A DNA stretch of 64,000 bases, taken from Mesocentrotus franciscanus (taxonomy: Eukaryota; Echinodermata; Echinoidea; Camarodonta; Strongylocentrotidae). How positions within the stretch are numbered: the stretch's first letter is position 1; the number at the start of each line of letters is the position of its first letter. Below the pieces are notes generated by a model that had not been told where the DNA came from, searched no databases, and worked only from the letters and a program-made list of their open reading frames with translations. Positions 44,995 through 56,859 of this stretch are shown piece after piece. Location: assembly GCA_037976565.1 (NCBI GenBank), contig CP137674.1:30783047-30847046 (forward strand), in the 5' to 3' direction. The position numbers were made by a program, and so were the translations under genes.

Positions 44995-47900
44995 GAAAGT
45001 AGATGCAATCCAGTATATTTATACACAGACAGGTATGATATGTGATCCGCTGGCTCAAAACCACAGATATGTCCCTGGAATAGATACCTTTGTTTTGTGT
45101 AGTTTCTTTTAACTAAAGAATCCAGACTATCCAGTGATATTCTGTTAGAACCAACTTGATTATCATGTTATATAAAGAGCAAGAGGTTCCGTCTTTTCTG
45201 AGAAATCCCATTTTTATTTTCCACGTTTGGTTCATTGTCTCATAATTATTTGCGTTAGTATTGATTGAAGGATACAAACTTTACTCCAGGTTTAAGTAGG
45301 CAAGGTTTAGTCCTCTGATATATTGAGCACCATTCAAGACTCAAACCTCCTCACCCTGTAAAGTTGCCATAAACTGTCAATAAATGAGAAATCAAAATCA
45401 TGTTTATATTCGGCATCCATTTGGGTGATGCCACATGCTCTCATGTCTCATGAGGCATGTGTTATAAATATCAGATACATTTTGTATACCTTTATACATA
45501 CAAGCCTCTGTGTTTTTGAGCCACTGGGCCACTTATATGGTCTTCTGCAGAAGTAATGCAAGATTCAATGATCTTTCAGAGAAATTATTTAAACTATTAT
45601 GTTAAATCCTGTATTATGCGTAGTCAATGGCTGCTGAAAGCAAGACATGCTTGATGAATTGATACAATGTGAATTTAGCTCTCATTATTTGGCATGTATA
45701 ATCGTCATAGTGGCTGAACAATAGCATTGCCTCAAATTTTATTTACAAATGCATATTAGACATAATTAGAATATTATTAAAAAAGAGAATACGACTTTAA
45801 TATGATGGTATCATGTTCAAGTTGAATCATTGTTATATCTTGGGAATAAACTGTATTATATATTTTTACACAATCTATTGAATTTCTTCAGTCAACAACT
45901 TACGGAGACTTGATGTGAAATTTGGCTATCTCAATATTTATTTGAGATTGAGATATTTACTTCCAAGAGAAACTTTGTAATATTGTTTTTACCGATGTCC
46001 TATTACAATTTAAATCCATGGATGGTGCCATCATTTAAACTTTCTGTCATGCCTTCCACGCAAGATAATTTATGAATTTGATTTTTTTTAAAAACTTAAG
46101 TGCAGAGACTTACCCTAAAAGTTCATGAGGTTGAAAATCAATGCCAGTTGTATTGCTGTATTAGATAATCATAATTAATAAAATATTTTATTTCTTCATT
46201 CAAAAATTCTTTAAATACCGGGTATACATTTATATATTGCAAAAACAGGGTCTAGGTAGTTTTCATTGAATAGAGCCAAATGAGAAAATCACAGAAAGGG
46301 TTATTTCTCAAATGTGTATAATATATATGATTGCTGTAAATGCTGATGACATGCTAAAGAAAAATAGTGATGAGATATCACTCCATATATTGAAGTGAAT
46401 GTATTGAGGTCGTTGATGCAAGGTTTTATTCTTGGCTTTGGGCTAATCAAGTTTTATATTCTATCATTCTGTCTGAAAATCAAAGTATAAAAGGCAGGGT
46501 ATTTTACCGTCATTGCTATACCACTGCTGCAATGTAGGCGTACAAGCAATTTCGGTTCCTGCACCCAAGCATCATCATGTGTTCATCATCATTTGGTGAT
46601 GCATTTTGGGATATGGCTGTCGACAGATCGGGACATTGTGAGCAGCAGATGGCAGTATATGTAAATCCAAAGTAGTGTCAGTAGAATACCCTGCCTTTAA
46701 ATGAGGAGTTGGACACTTCAAATTGTTTGGAAGCGATGATAGAGGTCCTCCTCAATAAAATCGTTTTTATCTCCTACTCCATGGAATAAAGATGTTATAT
46801 CATTTGTGCATATAGTCTATCTCATGGAGGAACAGAATTGACATCTTCATTGTAAAAATTATCTGAAATTATCTCTTCCTTTACAACTTGAATCTTACTT
46901 CGTTTTCCACAACTCTATAGTACTCTTCTTGTACAGCTCATGTAGAAAATGTATAGTTTATGTTAAGTGTGTGATGTAAGATTATAAATGAAATGTAGTG
47001 TTTTGATACATGAATTTAGGACTAAATGTAGATCATGCTTTGTAAATTTAATCATGTATAATATTTACGTGTGTGGATACATGTATTCAGTAGACGTCAC
47101 AAGAATCAGGTGGATGTAATATCCTTGTAAATACATGGTAACAACTTTGTGTAGATCAGAACAAATCATGTTAGCTTTAATTATGTGCATCTCAGTCTCC
47201 CGTCTTACCAAGAAAGATGTCAGGATATAAACTGAGCCATTGAAATACCAGAACACTCTTATAATAAGTCAAATATGTTGTGTCAATAAGTAAGTCAAAT
47301 CAATATCAAAGGTCTTTCAAAGTTTCATAACACTTTTAATGAAACGTAACACGTTAGTGAAGTATGATATTGTAAATCTGTTATGAATTTATTTGTTCAT
47401 TATCATGCTCATAAAAATATCAAGGCATATATAGTACATATACGTTATATGTTCTTTTTTTAAATTTTAGATATTTTTGCAATGATACATATAATGTAAT
47501 TTGAAGTGCTGTATTACTACCGTTTATTTGGTTTACAGTATTGTATCACATATGTCAGTATTGGAAAATTAATATCATTATTGATCATTCCAACTCTTTT
47601 CTATCTACTGAAATCCAAAATGTATTAATCTCTGTTAATTCTTTTATTTTTTTTTATTTCCGTACAATCTTAAACAACAACTCCTGATATGAATAAAATG
47701 TATTTCCAAGGATGTTGAAAATAATACATCATTACAAGTCAGAAACAAACAAAAAAATTAATATTTGTGAACCTTTTGAGCATTCTGTAGGATTTATAGC
47801 AAGCTATGATTGGGATTATTGTGACACCTGGTAATACCCTTTTGTATAGAAAATACAACAGTGTAGGTTAGTGAGTTTTTCCCCTCGCTGTATTTTGCCA

Positions 47901-48122
47901 CTGCATCACCATAATAGGAAAGAGTAATAACATTTTACTTCCAAAATACTGCATACCTGTAATTTAATGGGAGGAATATCTAGAGAATATTACATCAATA
48001 TTGAATAGCACAAACCTTGGATCACAACTAGACAGAGTTGAATAGATTTGAAACTTGACTTTTTTATTTTTTAAAATTTATTTCTGTGTCCCAGTTTCTG
48101 TTCCACTATTAGGGTGCTCTTT
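44995..48122. other. DYNLT5 3' flank, nothing else recognised
   Basis: AT-rich. AATAAA-type signals at about 45379, 45844 and 46785 could end the DYNLT5 transcript. Confidence 0.45.
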
Positions 48123-48190
48123 GTCTGTTTAGAGCCAGAAGGGCCTTAAATCAGTATAATGAGTTAATGCCCTTCTGGCTCCAAACAGAC
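48123..48190. repeat. Fold-back element, GAGCCAGAAGGGC family
   Basis: 68-bp near-perfect hairpin: GTCTGTTTAGAGCCAGAAGG pairs with CCTTCTGGCTCCAAACAGAC. It is the best conserved of four copies and lies 3 kb beyond DYNLT5. Confidence 0.8.
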
Positions 48191-49019
48191 ACTGTATGAG
48201 AATTGTCTATGGGACTGTGTGTTAGTTCTTTTGCTGTGATTGTTATAGTGCTATGATGTATATACATGTTGATATGTCAGCAATACTTAAGGTATCTAGA
48301 ACAAAGTGATAGAACATTTTTGTATCAGGTAATTCAGCTGATGAATTAGGTTATTTTTCCAGTGAATCTTATAATCATAGCGCAGATGACATTAAATAGA
48401 TATATTCAAGAAGCTTATGATAATTGCTTGATGAAAATGATACTTTATATGTATGTATGTACTTGCACTCTATTTCCCGTCCAATGGAATTAAACTTTAC
48501 TGTCCGTCCAATTTGCCATGTTTGCAACTCTCATTTATCTGATGTCATATTTTAGTTCTTGAATGATTCATACACATGGAAACCTTTTAAGAAGGGTTTG
48601 AAATGATACATGAAGTTTGTGGAAATTATACATGGATGAGGGACAATGGGAGAGACGGTGAGAGGTGCATGAATGATGGGGAATGGAGTTCTTGTGAGGA
48701 AAGCGTTAGAGAAGGGTGAGAGGACTTTAAAGAGGGAATTGATAGGGGAGGAAGGGAGGGAAAGAGGGGGATGGGGTGAGGGGGGGGGGGGTGAAAATGA
48801 GAATGGCTAATAAACCATCATAAGAATGAGAAAAGGAGTGAGGGCAGACTCTTGAGAGAATCGGTGATACGGAAATACGAGAAATGGGAGAGAGAGAGAG
48901 AGGGGTGGATATCTTTCTGAACAGTGCTATTTAATTAGGAAAATTATAATTTGGCATAATACTTTTTGTTGTTTTAGTTTACCTGTACTTTAGTTAAGAA
49001 AGTGATATGTTCGTGATTG
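48191..49019. other. Non-coding, purine-rich tract
   Basis: GA/G-rich stretch 48640-48905 with a ten-G run at 48781. Confidence 0.6.
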
Positions 49020-49110
49020 TAATATGTAGGCCTACAGCGCCATGAGCGTCAGAGCCTGGCGGATACCGGCGCTATATAAATATCCATATTATTATAATCA
49101 TTATTCAGAT
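49020..49110 (+). repeat. LINE/SINE 3' tail GGCGCTATATAAATAT
   Basis: TACAGCGCCATGAGCGTC, then CGGCGCTATATAAATATCC and ATTATTATAATCATTATT. The same terminus type occurs at 16690 and 43190. Confidence 0.55.
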
Positions 49111-49335
49111 AGACTGATTAGAGAGGGAGGGAATCAGTAAGTTCGGGTGATAAAAGGGTTAGAGCAAAAACTCAAAGACCGCAGGGCGTGTCAATCTGGA
49201 CAACCTTATATGTCCTTTCTGTCACCAGTCTTGGGGCAAAATTATTTTTGAAAGAGCATTAAAAAAGAAAGAAAGAAAGAAATGAATCAATAAATTCAAT
49301 TCATAGAAAGAAAGAGAAAAACAAGAAGAAAAGGC

Positions 49336-49498
49336 CCAGCTTGCGTTTGCGCCCAATTCCTAAACATTTTAACTTTATTCATATCCTATTGATTTGAAAA
49401 GTATAATTATTTTAATTCCCATTTCCCAGCATTATTTTGAACCGTCTTGAAGTTGTCCTCACTTGAAGTGACACTATACAGCCCCAGTCTATCATTTA
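49336..49498 (-). repeat. 160-bp dispersed repeat, copy 2
   Basis: Reverse-oriented partner of 37476-37632, including TTTGAACCGTCTTGAAGTTG and TTAACTTTATTCATATCCTA. The copies are 12 kb apart on either side of DYNLT5. Confidence 0.75.
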
Positions 49499-49544
49499 CC
49501 TGGGGTGATATTGAAGAATTAAAGTGTTAACAAATAAAAGTGAA

Positions 49545-49625
49545 TAGCAGTGGTCTTGTGCATAAGACTTAATTAGTGATCGCCTCACAATGGGAGATAT
49601 TGGGTTCGACTCCCACCTACTCCTT
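49545..49625 (+). repeat. tRNA-like fragment (pseudo-tRNA or SINE head)
   Basis: GATCGCCTCACAATGGGAGA followed by TTGGGTTCGACTCCCA, a good B box. A decayed relative lies at 49856-49915 (GGCGATTGTCTCGTAATG, then GGGTTGAACACCCA). No full cloverleaf could be drawn, so it is not called as a tRNA gene. Confidence 0.45.
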
Positions 49626-49915
49626 TATCCTATTTTCTTTAGTCCATAATATTGACTTGCCACAATTCATATTCTTTGAGAGAGGAGACCCCCAAAAGAA
49701 GATTTTTATCATCTTGGCTTTAACAAGTGACACTCTGAATTACGAAGAATATCGAAACGCATCATTTTTTTCAATTATTAAATCTATACGTCTCTGCGAC
49801 TCTACAACTACAACAGAAAGTGTTAATGTGAGGAAATTAATTAGAGATTTTCAGTGAGGCAATGGATAGGCGATTGTCTCGTAATGTCAGAGGTATGCAT
49901 GGGTTGAACACCCAC

Positions 49916-50689
49916 CAGCTATAGTGCGCTTTTTTATTTTTTTACTTTTTATTATCGTTTTTATTTGTTTGTTTGTTTTTATTTCCGTATAAAATTATCA
50001 CAACATACAAATACATACATACAAATACATCAGGTATGATGATGTTGTTGTTATCTCTCAAAAATCAGTATAGATTGATATTCAACTCTTTCTTATTTTA
50101 GAAAAAAAAATGTAATGTTATTGTATTGATTGATCGATACAAGGTTGGACAAAATATTAAACGGAGTATAGACACGAAGGACAGCGCCATGCTGGTTTCT
50201 CCATCTCAACATAATTTCATTCAATACATTTTCAGTGCGATTGCTCATACCGGGATAGGCAGAAGTTTCGGGGAAAGAGTACGAGTGAGGTAGCAATAGT
50301 GATAAAGATTGATGCAATATGCAAAAGGAGATAGAAAGAGAGGGGGAAGAGGAGTCAGAGAGAGGGAGATGAGTGAGAAAGAGCTGAGAGAGAGAGAGAG
50401 GGGTGTGAAAGAGCCGGAAAGAGACAAGCGAAGAGGCTCAATACACCCCATAAATCAAATAAAGTCAGGTATCATGAGAAACTCTAAACACATATTACAA
50501 TTATTTCAAATAGTTTGGTAGGATCGAAAGCCCGCTATTTCAAAATAATGTGATAGGTAGCATTGCAAAAAACTATCAGGGCGTCTTGGCGCGCCGGGAT
50601 GTCATCCCTAAAGAAAAAGGGTCTATATTTTTTCAGAGTTTAAGCTGGAGCTGGCAGCTAAGCTGGCCCCGACAGCTAATTAAGAAGGA
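49916..50689. other. Non-coding, GA tract
   Basis: GA-rich stretch at 50330-50430. No gene. Confidence 0.6.
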
Positions 50690-50745
50690 GGAAAAGAAAA
50701 AGAAGAAGAAGAAGAAGAAGAAGAAGAAGAAGAAGAAGAAGAAGA
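50690..50745 (+). repeat. GAA microsatellite
   Basis: About 14 GAA/AAG triplets just upstream of the non-LTR retrotransposon. The Lys run in the frame across it is not a gene. Confidence 0.95.
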
Positions 50746-50830
50746 TGGCACTGTATGGGCTTAATTTGCAAATTCCTTTATACCCCCTGCCCCGATCTGC
50801 CACTGTAAATCTTGTGTAGGCCTGCGTAGA

Positions 50831-52731
50831 GTGAGAAAAGAAAATAGTGGTACTAAACTAACATCCCCCTCCCAGAATGGGGCAATCAAACATAATCGTG
50901 CTCGAACTGCATCTTTTTGTGATTCATTATTTACTGACGATTGTCTAGAGAAAGAAAGCCAAAATGAGGATAGACTAAAAGAAAACTATTTTAATGTAAC
51001 GCGCGTTACACCTGAAAAGCAAGCGATAGCAAGAATAATTCAGCCAAACCTCATAGATGAAAACACTTCTCTTTATCAAGAATTTGAAGAAAAGTTTAAA
51101 GTTAAAGGTCTTCATTTTTTACACCTTAATGTGAGGTCTATCCTAAACAAGATATCGGAACTTAGAATTCTTTTTAAAAGAAAAAGGTTGTCTGTTATTG
51201 CTTTCACTGAAACATGGTTAAACAATTCTATAAATGATGAAGAAATTGAAATAGACGGCTCTGGCTCTGGAGGTGGTGTATGTTTCTATATCAGAAATGA
51301 TATTGCATTTAATATTATGGATGCTATAAGTACTGGAGATACAGAATCCCTGTGGATAAATTTGCTTATACCAAGATCAAAACCAATTGTTGTTGGCGTT
51401 CTGTATCGACCACCGAAAAACAATTTGTTTATCGAGAAATTGTCCAATATTCTTGATACATTAAAGAAGGATGACGAAATAATTTTTTTAGGAGACATGA
51501 ATATTTGTCTTCTTCACAAATCGCCACTGGCTAAGATATATATTGACTTGTTGACACCTACATGTTCTTCTCTATACTGGATCATGTTGGTTGTAGCAAA
51601 GAAAACAAAATAAGTCAAAGTGGTGTCATTGATCTAGGTATTAGCGACCATTCTTTTACTTTCTGTACACGGAAAAATATTAGACTGGCTATAGGTCATC
51701 ACAGGACTAATGATATCAGATCCATGAAAAAATATACAGAAGAGACTTTCAATCTTCAACTATCTGTTGTTGATTGGTCAGGAATAACTGACTGTACAGA
51801 TGTAAATGAGGCATGGTCAATATTTCAACATGTTTTTATCTCAAATTTGAATATGATAGCGCCACTGAAACGGATTAGAATAAAACAAAGATCAGAAACT
51901 TGGGTGACTAAAGATATTCTTTCCCTAATTCAAGAGAGAAATATAGTATACAAAAATTTAGGAAAAGAGCAGAAGATGAGACGCTCTATAAAAGATACAG
52001 AGTATTAAGAAATATGGTCCAAAGAGAGGTGAAAAAGGCTAAACTCGATTACTTACAAAACAAGATAGAAGAAAATAAACAAGATTCGAAAAGGCTTTGG
52101 CAGAATCTTAAAAGCTTAGGATTAAAAAATAAGAAGCGAAAAGAACAAGAATCTGTCATTACAATTATTGATGGGGAATTATGTCATGATAAGATGGCCA
52201 TCGCTGATGAATTCAATTCTCATTTCACAAATGTGGCTGCCAAATTAGTAGACAAACTCCCCCCTTCCAAAGACTTTTTCAGCGCAGACAATGATTGTAT
52301 TCGTGAGTTTTACGAAAGAAAAGGTATACGTGAAAACAGCTTCGAGTTATTACCAATCAGTGAACAATTTGTTTTCAAAGAGTTACGTAAGTTGAATGTA
52401 TCAAAAAGTACTGGGTTAGACATGATTCCAGCTAAATTTCTAAAAGATGGTGCGAAGGTTTTATTTAAGCCTCTAAGTTACTTAATGAACCTATCTATCT
52501 TGACGAGTACTTTTCCAGAGGATATGAAAATAGCAAAAGTGACTCCACTTTATAAAAAGAAAGATAAAACTGATGTTAGCAACTACAGACCTATTAGTGT
52601 TTTAAGTGTAGCATCAAAGATTCTAGAAAAATCGGTCTGTGTTCAAATTGAAAGATACTTCAAAGAAAATGATATAATTTATGAATTTCAATCTGGTTTT
52701 CGACATGATTATTCGACTGAAAACGCTGATT
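50831..52731 (+). pseudogene. CR1/jockey-group non-LTR retrotransposon, broken, 3' part missing
   Basis: An endonuclease/exonuclease/phosphatase domain (FLHLNVRSI, FTETWL, GGGVCFYIRND, YRPPKN, LGDMNI, then GISDHS after a frame change near 51560) is followed by a linker and the start of a reverse transcriptase (VTPLYKKKDKTDVSNYRPIS, FQSGFRHDYST). The frame changes near 51560, stops at 52006-52008 and resumes at 52014. The catalytic YxDD region of the RT is absent: homology ends about 52731 at an inverted duplication. A few residues also seem missing between EIDG and GGGVC. LINE copies are usually truncated at the 5' end, so loss of the 3' end is odd. Confidence 0.85.
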
Positions 52732-52838
52732 CTAGGCAGAAATTTGGTCGATAAACCAAAAATTTGGTCGATAAAAGCGACCTATGGTCGCGTTTATCGA
52801 CCAAATTTTTGCCTAGAGTCAGCGTTTTCAAACGTCTT
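52722..52838. repeat. Inverted duplication at the end of the LINE
   Basis: GAAAACGCTGATTCTAGGCA at about 52719 and its mirror TGCCTAGAGTCAGCGTTTTC at about 52813 bracket AATTTGGTCGATAAA copies in both orientations. The left arm overlaps the last LINE codons. Confidence 0.8.
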
Positions 52839-53215
52839 TCAGGCCAATTTTTAAGGCGATAAACGCAAAGCCCTATTTCAAACGTCTTTAGATAAGGGCA
52901 TATTGTAACGCCGAAAAAGGTGCGTTTTGAATGTGACATACAGCCAGAATCACGTTTCTGAGACACGATAAACGCAAAGCTGTTTTGAACCCCACATACA
53001 AATCGGACCTTCCCATATAGCTCTATGGACCTTCTCAGGCTAATCCGCTTCCCGGGTCAAACGGCGCAAAGCAGCTGCGCAGAGACAAGGCCTTTATTTT
53101 GAATCGTGAAGAGACGATAAACGCGACATTCCGAAAATCACGTTCGTATAGTTGGGTTCGATAGTGGGGTTCGATATGTACATATCTGATGGCAAGACCC
53201 GATAAACGCACCCTA
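52780..53215 (+). repeat. Non-coding segment with recurring GATAAACGC
   Basis: GATAAACGC occurs near 52858, 52968, 53109 and 53200, and its reverse complement GCGTTTATC near 52788, with TTTTGAA(A/C) words between. No reading frame of note. Probably part of an unknown non-autonomous element. Confidence 0.5.
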
Positions 53216-53216
53216 T

Positions 53217-53450
53217 AGTAGTATTAAAGAGCAGCAATGGCGAATAATTGTCGCTAAAATTCAGAAATTGTTGCTTAGATTGCTTTTCCACTAAAAATTA
53301 ACATGAGACATCAAGCTACATAGAACTATGATCGACAAACATGATATTGTTTTGAAAACAGTCAGAAAACATTGCAGGTAGAATAAATAAGAGATAATGT
53401 GGTCATGTAAACAAGTGCATTATGTTCATGTTATTCCCCTAGTACCGAAA
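53217..53450 (+). repeat. 230-bp direct repeat, copy 1
   Basis: Pairs with 54463-54691: TTAAAGAG(C/T)AGCAATGGCGA, TTGTCGCTAAAATTCA, CATGAGACATCAAGCTACAT and AGAACTATGATCG occur in both in order. Confidence 0.8.
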
Positions 53451-53776
53451 TCATGATTGTATTCTCCACTTATTTCTCCAAAGAATTTATTTCAATTTAA
53501 AATAGAAATCCTAATGTTTCTTCTTTTGGCTTGCTAATATTTCAGCAACGAATTGACAGTTTTGGTAGACATCTTGGATGTATCATATCAATAAATTCTT
53601 GGCACATGACGTATTGTGTGTACGATAATTATGTTAAGAAGAAGAAGCATACAAATAACTATAAGAATAATAAAAATAACAAATAATCACTATAATAATG
53701 ATTATAACTACGATATTTACTATAATAATAAATATAACAATGATAATAATAATGATTATTATGATACTGCTGCTTT

Positions 53777-53808
<32 letters not shown>

Positions 53809-54462
53809 TGAAGAAGTAAATGAAGAAGAAGGGGCAGGAGAAGAATTATTTCAGCGATATTAGTGATTATATTCTCTATGATTGAGGCATACACATACAC
53901 ATTACATACTCCGTGGTAAGAAGAAAGTAAACGAGGGAAACGGAAGGCAATGGCAAGAAAGCATAGCCCGGGTTCAAATTCAGTATTCGTTAAATTATTA
54001 AACCCGGTGCTCATGATCATTCATCTGTCATGTTATTGTAATGTGACGCTACATAAAAATAGTACCAGATTGTCGTCTATTGTCATCAAATATTGTTCAA
54101 ATAGCATTGTAGAGACGATGAACAAATAAGAATAATAATGCAAGGCCGTTAGTCATGAGAATGTCACATTCTATCTCTCTCAGCTTAATAGTCCGAACAA
54201 TAGAATGAACCGAGAGGAATCGACTGAAATTTCTTAACAACAATTGAAAATCCTCCCAGGAAGCCAAACATTAGATTTGTTCCCCATTCAAATAGCTTTG
54301 TAAAGGCGGTGAAGAAAAAAAAATACTTCGTCGTTAATGGTGAGAATATTCACGGCTATCTCTCTCATCTAATTCCTGCGAACAGTGGGCTCAACCAAGC
54401 GCAATCAACTGTTAAACGAATTTGTCATGAGTCCTGAAGATTCAATGTGTCACTGCACGTCA

Positions 54463-54691
54463 TAGTAGCATTAAAGAGTAGCAATGGCGAACGATTGTCG
54501 CTAAAATTCAACAATAGTTACTTAGTTTGCTTTTCCCTAAAAATTACCATGAGACATCAAGCTACATAGAACTATGATCGAAAAACATGATAGTGTCTTG
54601 AAAACAGTCAGAAAAACATTGGAACTGGAATGAATAAGAGATCATGCGATCATGTAAACATTTTGTCCATGTTAATCCTCCAGTACCAAAT
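54463..54691 (+). repeat. 230-bp direct repeat, copy 2
   Basis: Second copy, 1246 bp downstream of the first. The interval between them holds triplet repeats (53620-53820) and no gene. The arrangement resembles two long terminal repeats, but no TG...CA ends or internal coding are visible. Confidence 0.8.
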
Positions 54692-54734
54692 ACCCAAGCA
54701 AAACTCGAGCGAGATGCAAATGAAGAGCTTGCAA

Positions 54735-55320
54735 CCAAAGGCGCTAAATCCACTTTTCACCAAATTGCATGTTTTAAACGATTTGAATAGACCTCTCTCA
54801 TGTGTATCTAAATCACTAAATTTTCCCTCAGAATTGTTTCAGGAAAATATGAAAATATTGATTTGAAATTTATACTTTCAACCAAAGGCGCTATATCCAC
54901 CTTTCTTTTCTTTCCTTTGATTGGCCCAATCATACCAGCTTGTGGAAATTTGATCAGAAAGCAATCAGAAAGCAGAACACAAAGAGCATAGCACAGGCAG
55001 ACTTCCTAGATTCGTTTTACTATTCACGTTTCGAAATACCTCATTTTCTGGCGATTTCATCATGGATAAATTATTGTACCAGTGGTTATGTGATGAAAGT
55101 TTTTGCACATTGATGATCATGTGTGTGTGTGTGTGTGTGTGGTGAGGGGCGACTATGATTCAAGTACAGGTAAGTATAGTTAATATACAATTCAGAAGCA
55201 TTTACACACAAATGACATCCTTCTATACTTATGTCAGTGAACAACTCTATATTGACTGTAAAAAGTGTTCTGTCAAAGGCGCTATATCCATGATTTCTCC
55301 AAAAGGCGCTAAATTCGAAA
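54735..55320 (+). repeat. Recurring AAAGGCGCTAWATCCA motif
   Basis: Four occurrences (about 54737, 54884, 55275 and 55302), all plus strand, irregularly spaced within AT-rich DNA. Confidence 0.6.
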
Positions 55321-55523
55321 AGAAATGAAATATGAAAAATTATATAAAATACATGGTGTACGCAGGATTTTCTAACTTGCATTTGTATGACCTATAGTGG
55401 TAGTTCTTCCACCTGTAGTATAGATTTGATTAATAAACAGAGACAAATGTGTGAAATTAAAAACAATGATTTTCTCGAAATTAACCGGAATGGATTAAGC
55501 TCTTCAAATAAAGGTTAACTTAA

Positions 55524-56048
55524 AGATACTATGTCCCTTTTGCAGCCAACATCAAATTCTGTAGAACTTTGCAGGAATTATGAATATGTCATGTATGTCC
55601 TATCTGTGAAATTTAAACCTTAGCAGTGTCCTAATATTCAAATTATGCAAGGAAACCCGTTTACTTGCTAGACTTCACTGTCAGACACTATTGAGTGACT
55701 GACTGGCTTTTCTTCTTTGGTAATAACATACATATAATGAGCTGTAAAGAGTACATGAGCATTTGTCTACATCAATAACCCACTTCTTGTAATTGTCAAA
55801 ATTAAACTGATTGAATCTTTGCGCAGCACAAAACGTACGACCATTCTGTACAATGGTCTGAAAATCAGACTATTACTTACTGTCTTGGTAGCACTTAAGT
55901 CGATTCGACAACTAATAGTCGTTATTTTCCCACTTAAAGACATTTTCAAGCCCCCTTTTTTAAGGAAAGTTCTAAATTATTATTATCTTTCAAATGCCGT
56001 TGGAATTTAACCCTTTCATTTTTGGCCTGCAAATGGGACATAGTACCT
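55524..56048 (-). mobile_element. 525-bp TTAA-flanked MITE, copy 2
   Basis: Reverse-oriented copy of the element at 733-1264, alignable along its full length (for example the mirrored CAGTCAGTCACTCAATAG block). It is again bounded by TTAA (55520-55523 and 56049-56052). The two copies differ by scattered substitutions and a 7-bp net length difference. Confidence 0.8.
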
Positions 56049-56339
56049 TTAAAGACATTAATTTATGACATATTGTCTATTGTCTTGATTGTTTTCTCTA
56101 CTTAGTTCTTTTTCCTATCTTATTTTTTTCAAGATATATTCTAATGTTTCCTTGTATTGATTAGGTTCATTTATTTTCATTTTTGGAGGGGGCGTGGTTA
56201 AAAAATAACAACTTCTTTAACATTCTGTTTCCATGGCAACGGTCTTATTTGTTACTTGAAATGACTCAAATTTTAATCATAATCAACCAGGCATCTGAAG
56301 TTTTTAGATGCTTACTATTTGCTTCATGTTGTTGAAAAT

Positions 56340-56372
56340 CGCCTCCGGCTGGATCCGCCCCTGCTTCCCTTC
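56340..56372 (+). repeat. Isolated hAT-like end GGATCCGCCCCTG
   Basis: CGCCTCCGGCTGGATCCGCC then CCTG resembles the right ends at 1700, 7645 and 61364. No partner end was identified. Confidence 0.35.
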
Positions 56373-56859
56373 ATCAACACACACTTTGAGAAAAGAAAGG
56401 AAAAACAATTTTCTTTAATTCAAAGTTGTGTTACAACTTTTTGAGCATCATATAATACCCGCATTCATTCAGTTAAACTTGACATGCCAATTGTTTATCG
56501 TTTATTTTGTAGAAAGATACGAACCCTTGTGTAATTTAATGTTGGAAATTTGGAATTGAATTGGGGCCTTGAGCGTACACGTTTAGCTGACCAAAAGTGC
56601 GAGGCAGTTTCCACTCCCCGTGGGATCATAAAATATGTCATCAAGATCGTTTGCCAGTAGGTCTGGAGTATCGACGGTCGTTAAATTTAAGATCAGACCT
56701 TCGAAGGGTCATTAGATCTTATTTTGATCTGAAAAATTTCAAGCGTATAAAAGAATCAAAATCAGTTCGAGAAAAGACATCTTTAAGTCTCCAGCGGTAA
56801 GACAATAACAAGCATAGTTTAAAACCAATCTAAGACGTATTCATAGTGTATTGCATGGC

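Noticed and set aside
49545..49625. Functional tRNA gene
   Set aside because: B box is good, but no acceptor stem or proper anticodon stem can be drawn.
52857..53210. Telomere or centromere repeat
   Set aside because: GATAAACGC is irregular and does not match the TTAGGG-type repeat expected in this clade.
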